Below are positions 59,162 through 64,000 of a DNA stretch of 64,000 nucleotides, in pieces. Position numbers and translations under genes: made by a program. How positions within the stretch are numbered: position 1 is the first letter of the stretch; every line of letters begins with the position of its first letter. Origin of the DNA: Lumbricus terrestris. Taxonomy: Eukaryota > Annelida > Clitellata > Crassiclitellata > Lumbricidae. The stretch lies in assembly GCA_949752735.1 (NCBI GenBank), contig OX457043.1, positions 38,752,105-38,816,104 on the forward strand, in the 5' to 3' direction. The notes under the pieces are model-generated. The model did not search any database. It was not told the origin of the DNA and saw nothing but the letters and a program-made list of their open reading frames with translations.

Positions 59162-59560
59162 AGCCTAAAGAAGTCGCACGTACGGGATGATTGAATTTGT
59201 TAATGTGTGATGACGTCAACGTTTTAACAATTGAACCATTATGACGTCATAATCGATCGCGATAGTAACGCAGCCTGAACTTTAATGAAGACGATTTGAA
59301 GATTTCTGTTGAAATATTCATTCGAAAACTTTGATTTAAGATTGATTTTCGTCGAGTTTATGCTGAAATGATCAACATGAAGATCATAATATAAGATGTT
59401 CGACGAATGATCGATGTAACAAGATGTTAAAATCGATTTTCATCGAAATATTCGAAGGCAACGAGCTGTACGTGACCGGCAGGACAAGTGAGAAAGCAAC
59501 ATTTTAGACTCAACAGCTATAATTGCTGGTGAGTATAACTGGTTTATTTCGATTATATAT
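59162..59560 (+). other. Paralogous unit 3: promoter/first-exon-like segment
   Basis: Third copy of the segment at 1-430 and 13560-13965. Its first part (about 58190-58228, GATGAACGAC) was separated by the solo LTR. It keeps two perfect CREs, the X-box-like site, TCATCGAAATATTCGAAGGCAACGA, a GAGAAAGCAACATTTTAGACTCAA block and AATTGCTG|GTGAGT with GT at 59529-59530, a consensus splice donor. No conserved ORF. Confidence 0.55.
59211..59269 (+). promoter_or_regulatory. CRE / CRE / X-box-like module, unit 3
   Basis: TGACGTCA at 59211-59218 and 59242-59249; ATCGCGATAGTAAC at 59256-59269 matches the unit 2 X-box except at two positions. Spacing equals that of the other units. Confidence 0.5.
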
Positions 59561-60092
59561 GATATTATAAACTACAAGATAATTGTTAACATATAACTTA
59601 GACCCCCTTGTCTCAATGAATACGTTAATTAGAACTGGTTCAAAAAAGAAACTATCTGACAAAGCAAATTGAGCAGCCTACTGACAAAGAGTGCATGCAT
59701 GGTCATAGCTCGGTGTTCCATTAAATAAGTGATTGCTAAGATAAGAGGGATCGACATATCGAGCTCGATACCAATTAAGTCCCATGAATTTCACTCAGCC
59801 TTCCACTCTATAGGCCTATAGGAATCGATCGACTTTCATTTGATCACCGCGGCTCCTTGCATTTAAATTTGACCCCCGTTATAAACGCGTATTATCGTTG
59901 TCTTACTAGCCTCCTATAGGCCTACCTAATTATGTTAGACAATAAAAAATATGTTACTATAAAAAATATATGTAGGGTGAGTGCATATAAACCGAAACAG
60001 CAGGCAGACCGAAACAGTCGATCTTTCGGTGAGGGGTGTTCAAGTTCTATAGTCGTCTAGCTAATAATAGGTTAGCATTAGGTGCTCTAAAA
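59561..60092. other. No gene seen; intron-like sequence
   Basis: A few blocks (CTGACAAAGAGTGC near 59685) align with the region after unit 1. Otherwise AT-rich sequence. Confidence 0.4.
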
Positions 60093-60165
60093 CAGCGGTT
60101 CTCAACCCTTATAATTTCCCAGTTAAAAAACCTGAAGACCTTTTTTAGTCATTGTCGTTAATTTG

Positions 60166-60653
60166 CAGTGGCGGCGCCAGGATTTCAGTTTTTGGGGGCT
60201 GAAGCCTGGAGGAAATTTTCCATTTTCATCCGCCGAAATTTTCTGATGACCGTTTTTTAAAGTCATCCGGCCGAAATCTCAAGGAAATAATTTTCCATTT
60301 TCATCCGATAAAATTTCTGACGACCTTTTTTCCAGTTGCATGTCCGTCGAAAATCGTGGAAATATTTCAGTTTTGCATGTACAAAAACCCGGGTGGCCTT
60401 TTTTTAGGGGGCTTATAGCCTTTTATAGAGGGGCGTGGCCCCCTAGCCCCCCTATATAGCGCCGCCACTGGCCATTTGACCAAAATCTCAAGAAAATAAG
60501 AAAATATATTTCATTTTCCGTGCTCCCCAAAAATCCTGATGACATTTTTAGGGGAGGGGCTTAATCGAAATTTCATGAAAATATTTCATTTTCTCTGTGC
60601 AAAATCCTGACGCCCTTTTGGGGTGCGTTTTAGCCCCTCTGGCGCCACCACTG
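60166..60653. mobile_element. CAGTGGCGGCGCC MITE pair nested in the hAT element
   Basis: Left end CAGTGGCGGCGCCAGGATTT; an internal right end ATATAGCGCCGCCACTG at 60470 and a second right end CTGGCGCCACCACTG at 60653. Modules GTCAGAAATTTTG-like and GGGGGCTGAAGCC match 5275-5607. Target-site duplications are unclear; this may be one copy adjoining a truncated second copy. Confidence 0.65.
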
Positions 60654-60899
60654 ACTTGTGAAACTTCTAGCCTAGCCTACTTCAGGCTACGGAATAGGGC
60701 ATATATGTACGTATACGTGGCTCTCAGAATCGCGTATGAACCAGAAAGCACATTTGCCAAAAGCAGTTTTCGAATTATTAAGTAAAAATGCATAGCAATT
60801 TAATGAACCATGGTAACAAAATGCAGTGGCGTGAGGAGGATAAGTAAATCAATGTTGTTAGGGGGTCGATCGTGATCGACTGACAACATTCGAAATGTT

Positions 60900-61425
60900 G
60901 CCACTCGAGTCATCTAAAGTTCTCCAACCGAGCCATATCCAACTCAGCGCCACGCCTTTGGAATGATCTGCCTGCTGAGTTCCGATCCTTTTCAGTTCCT
61001 CCTCCATCATTACTAATCACACACCATCACCTTCCTCAGGCTCCTCTGTCCATCACACCTCGGGCCTTTCACACGAAACAAAAGACACTCCTTTTCAAGA
61101 ACTCTTAGGCTATCCTGTTTCATCTGATCCCCCACCCTTCAATTCCCGGCTCAGACGACACCCACCTTAGTAGCTGTTCCACCCCTCTGATCCTACGATA
61201 CCTCGACCCGGACCACCATGGACTACTCTTACGGACAACCCTTTTGACTCAACGCATTTGATCCTGATCCTATATGGTAACTCGACCCGGACCACCACGG
61301 ACTATACTCTCACGGACAACCCCTTCTAACTCAACGCAACGCTTGTGAATAAGCCGGTGCCCCGCGCTTGGCTTTCCAGTGGCGCTTTAGAAATTAGGAG
61401 ATTACGATTACGAATGTTACCAAGG
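60900..61425 (+). mobile_element. LINE 3' end (CR1/L2-type)
   Basis: The plus strand reads NSAPRLWNDLPAEFRSFSVP, then AFHTKQKTLLFKNS and a stop at about 61108. It is followed by a ~300-bp 3' untranslated region with an internal CGACCCGGACCACCA(T/C)GGACTA duplication, ending in GATTACGATTACGA. These are the extreme C-terminal LINE RT motifs. Heavily 5'-truncated. Confidence 0.8.
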
Positions 61426-61456
61426 GTCGCGACCCTGAAAAGGTTGAGAACCACTG

Positions 61457-62212
61457 CTCTAAAAGCTATAGAAACAGACTATCTTATAGGCCTACATTAT
61501 ACATATTCATTTGTAACGCAGGGAACCAGCCTACGCTGCAGCGCATCTGTTTTCGAATGTCGGTCGCGTACGTGTTTACTTGTAAAATTTCTTGGTAGCC
61601 TAATGTGACGGTGCGGCGCGCTCAACTTTTGTATTAAAAGTAAAAACTCATGATATGATTGATTTTGCATATATTTTAGTTGCTAGTAAATAAAGCATAC
61701 CAATTGCTATTCATTATTAAAAGTGGTTCAGTATGAGCAACAACAGAGAATTTAAAATAAATTAGCAGTCGTGTGTTTCGCTCTCCATGCACTATGCTGG
61801 TAAAGCGAAGTGGGTTGATGCAGGTTGAGCGAAATACGTGCATGCAGAGCGAAGCGCGTTTCGCTTTAGGCCCTATATGTATTGCTGCTTAAACTGGCCA
61901 GTACTTCAATATGAAATGCTTTGACAATAGTCTGCATTTATCATTCATTCATTCATTTGGGAACTTGTAAAGCACCTGTTCCAGAAACCTACTCAGGAGC
62001 GATCCTAGCCCAGCCATGGCTATAGAAAAAGATTTGAGTGATTTATAAAGTTCAGAAACATTAGGCCTAATAGTCGTCAAATCTGATATGCATTATTTAC
62101 TAGTGCAGCGAAAATATATGCAAAGTCAATCATTAACCATTACTGTAACAGACCATGGAACTGCCATTGATGGCTGACAAAAAAGCAGAAGTATGATCAT
62201 GGCGATTTTAAA
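61457..62212. other. No gene seen; retroposon-tail remnant
   Basis: Near 61780-61865, GAGCGAAGCGCGTTT(C/T)GC-type motifs echo those at 19237 and 63507. A (ATTC)n run at about 61942-61960 followed by AACTTGTAAAGCACCTG looks like a minus-strand LINE/SINE tail. Confidence 0.4.
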
Positions 62213-62589
62213 ATATGGGCAAATAGAAAATATAAAAATTGGTTATGTTGGGTTTCAGATGCTATAGCCTAGTTGCCATAAGCGATATTGATATACTTAG
62301 GACAGTAGGCCTACTGCAGGACAACATTCTACTATAAAAACTGTCTTTAATGAACTCTTGGAGAAGTAGGCTAAGCTACAATAATATAAGGCCACTTTAC
62401 TTAATTTCATATTTAGACTTGAGATAGCAAAAAAAATTTCTCCATATAAAAACTGGCTCTTGTTTAACTTGTTATGCAACACAACCCACTGATCAGCTGT
62501 TTATCTGTATGAAAAATCTGAATAATTAATCAAATTACAATATTCCAGATAAATGGCTCTTGAAGCACCATTGATAAGTATAATGCGAT

Positions 62590-63300
62590 GGAGTTACTAT
62601 AGTCTCATTATTATGCTGATTGTTAAACTCAAACATTCTTTTTCTCGTGGTTGATAACCAAGTTTACAAATTTATGTAAGCTGACAATGCACATGCCTAT
62701 TTGATTATGTTTGAAAGGAGCCCATAACAACAAGAATACTTTGAATAGTTCTTTCTAATTAATAACCTAAGTAAACTAAAATTGTTATTGTTTTAGCATC
62801 GATGACAAATATGTGATTCCATCATTATAGTCTCATTATTATGCTGAACAAGCTGATTGTTAACCTCAAACATTCTTTTTCTCGTGGTTGATAACCAAGT
62901 TTATAAATTTATGTAAGCTAACAATGCACATGCCTATTTGATTATGTTTGAAAGGAGCCCTAACAACAAGAATACTTTGAATAGTTCTTTCTAATTAATA
63001 ACCTAAGTAAACTAAAATTGTTTTTGTTTTTAGCATCGATGACAAATATGTGATTCCATCATTATTAGTCTCATTATTATGCTGAACAAGCTGATTGTTA
63101 ACCTCAAACATTCTTTTTCTCGTGATTGATAACCAAGTTTATAAATTTATGTAAGCTAACAATGCACATGCCTATTTGATTATGTTTGAAAGGAGCCCCT
63201 AACAACAAGAATACTTTGAATAGTTCTTTCTAATTAATAACCTAAGTAAACTAAAATTGTTTTTGTTTTAGCATCGATGACAAATATGTGATTCCATCAT
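62590..63300. repeat. ~237-bp tandem repeat, three units
   Basis: GACAAATATGTGATTCCATC recurs with starts of ATGTGATTCC at 62811, 63048 and 63286. Units also share TTTCTCGTGGTTGATAACC and GGAGCCC. The left copy of the duplication has a single unit. Confidence 0.9.
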
Positions 63301-63604
63301 TTTTGTGTGTTTATCTTCACTCTGTGTGTTGTTTGGATTTGAACCAATAAAAAAGCTTAATCTTATCTAGCCTATCAAACATGTTGAACTCTTACCTTTT
63401 CTTCTACCATTGACTGTATAAGCTGGCGTAAGTTAATAAGATGTGTTTCCTTCTATCTGCTCACGCTGTTTCAGTCACCATTAATGGGCTTTCTGCCGTG
63501 CAGGGAGAGCGAAGCGCGTTTTGGTCTGTATTCACTGGTGTTTCACTCACCCTGCATTTATGCAAATTTGGTTTCATAGTGTTTTTCAAAGATTTAAGAA
63601 ATTA

Positions 63605-64000
63605 ACACTACGTTCACATTGTTTTGTGTATATGATGATAGAGGAAGCAAGAAGTTGCTACGACAAAGGCAAAAGAGACAGAAAGTGAAGAATGATATCA
63701 GATCATACAACGACCACCCCACCCGACCGCAGCTGCAAGCAAGACGTTCTTCTGAATGTCACAATCGTCGTCTGCATCGATCTTCTGGCATCAAAGACTT
63801 GGGTCAAGAGGTATTTGGTTTGTAAACATCTTTTGGCTACTGAAATGTTAGTGGAGAAAGCTTTAGTTCTTTGCAGGTTTAGGCCAATAGACCTACAATG
63901 AAAGATGTCACAAGAAGCAATAGGCCTATAGATAGCCTATATTTAGATTTCAGGTATTCGGCTTAGAATCTTTTGATAGCCTATTCGACTAGATTAGTGG
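63605..64000 (+). other. Exon-like cassette, unit 3 (cut by window end)
   Basis: Differs from 20948-21350 by few substitutions. The 68-codon frame from 63619 has two amino-acid changes against unit 2 (L to V, K to E). The GAG|GTATTTGG donor-like site is at 63811. Confidence 0.45.

Larger units (their letters stand above)
60093..61456. mobile_element. Composite hAT-like element (Charlie-type ends)
   Basis: The ends CAGCGGTTCTCAACCCTT and AAGGTTGAGAACCACTG are flanked by the exact 8-bp duplication CTCTAAAA (60085-60092, 61457-61464). The interior has been filled by another MITE family (60166-60653) and by a LINE tail (60900-61425). No transposase. Confidence 0.9.
62213..64000 (+). repeat. Segmental duplication, right copy (continues past window)
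   Basis: Matches 17866-21370 in the same orientation, up to the last base of the window. It differs by a 237-bp tandem triplication (62590-63300), lack of the 18395-18946 insertion and lack of 19328-20940 (the junction is at about 63598, TTTCAAAGATTT|AAGAAATTAACAC). Confidence 0.85.

Overview
The window is animal nuclear DNA with no intact, recognisable protein-coding gene. It is AT-rich and full of non-autonomous hAT-like elements, 5'-truncated CR1/L2-type LINE relics, tRNA-derived SINEs, long triplet microsatellites and a 33 kb satellite array. Outside the array the palindrome TAGGCCTA and its variants recur very often. The repeat mix suggests a marine invertebrate, perhaps an echinoderm or another deuterostome, but that is a guess.

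Layout: (1) 1-13.5 kb: a promoter/first-exon-like segment (unit 1), then a dense field of nested transposons, an exon-like cassette at 8.36-8.59 kb, a decayed Ulp1/C48-protease-like fragment near 10.7-11.0 kb and a LINE tail at 12.3-13.1 kb. (2) 13.5-21.5 kb: a second promoter-like segment (unit 2), ATT/ATC/ACC/CTG/CTA microsatellites, then the matching cassette at 20.95-21.4 kb with an AATAAA after it. (3) 21.85-22.99 kb: a mosaic of 41-bp, ~70-bp and 73-bp minisatellites. (4) 22.99-55.97 kb: one continuous array of ~102-bp pyrimidine-rich monomers, with higher-order repeats up to a nearly perfect 6,879-bp tandem duplication and 24 copies of a palindromic module. (5) 55.97-59.2 kb: SINE, LINE, MITE and solo LTR. 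(6) 59.2-64 kb: a third promoter-like segment (unit 3), a composite hAT element, a direct duplicate of the 17.9-21.4 kb segment, and the third cassette at the window end.

Two structures stand out. First, three paralogous units lie in the same orientation. Each has a segment with a conserved CRE / CRE-like / X-box (RFX-type) motif order and a splice-donor-like end, followed 4-8 kb later by an exon-like cassette ending at GTATTTGG. The 33 kb array sits between units 2 and 3. Second, the array has nested higher-order structure: a 102-bp monomer that looks like a diverged 51-bp dimer, 1.44, 2.3-2.4, 6.2-6.4 and 6.88 kb repeats, and recurrent foldback modules made by local inversion of a monomer. 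Open frames across the array exist on both strands because 102 is divisible by three; I do not regard them as genes.

All alignments were made by eye from the sequence. No database search was possible, so family names rest on motifs (YADD, LDLSAAFDTVDH, GGGHIEH, DCG, TIR plus 8-bp target-site duplications, A/B boxes).
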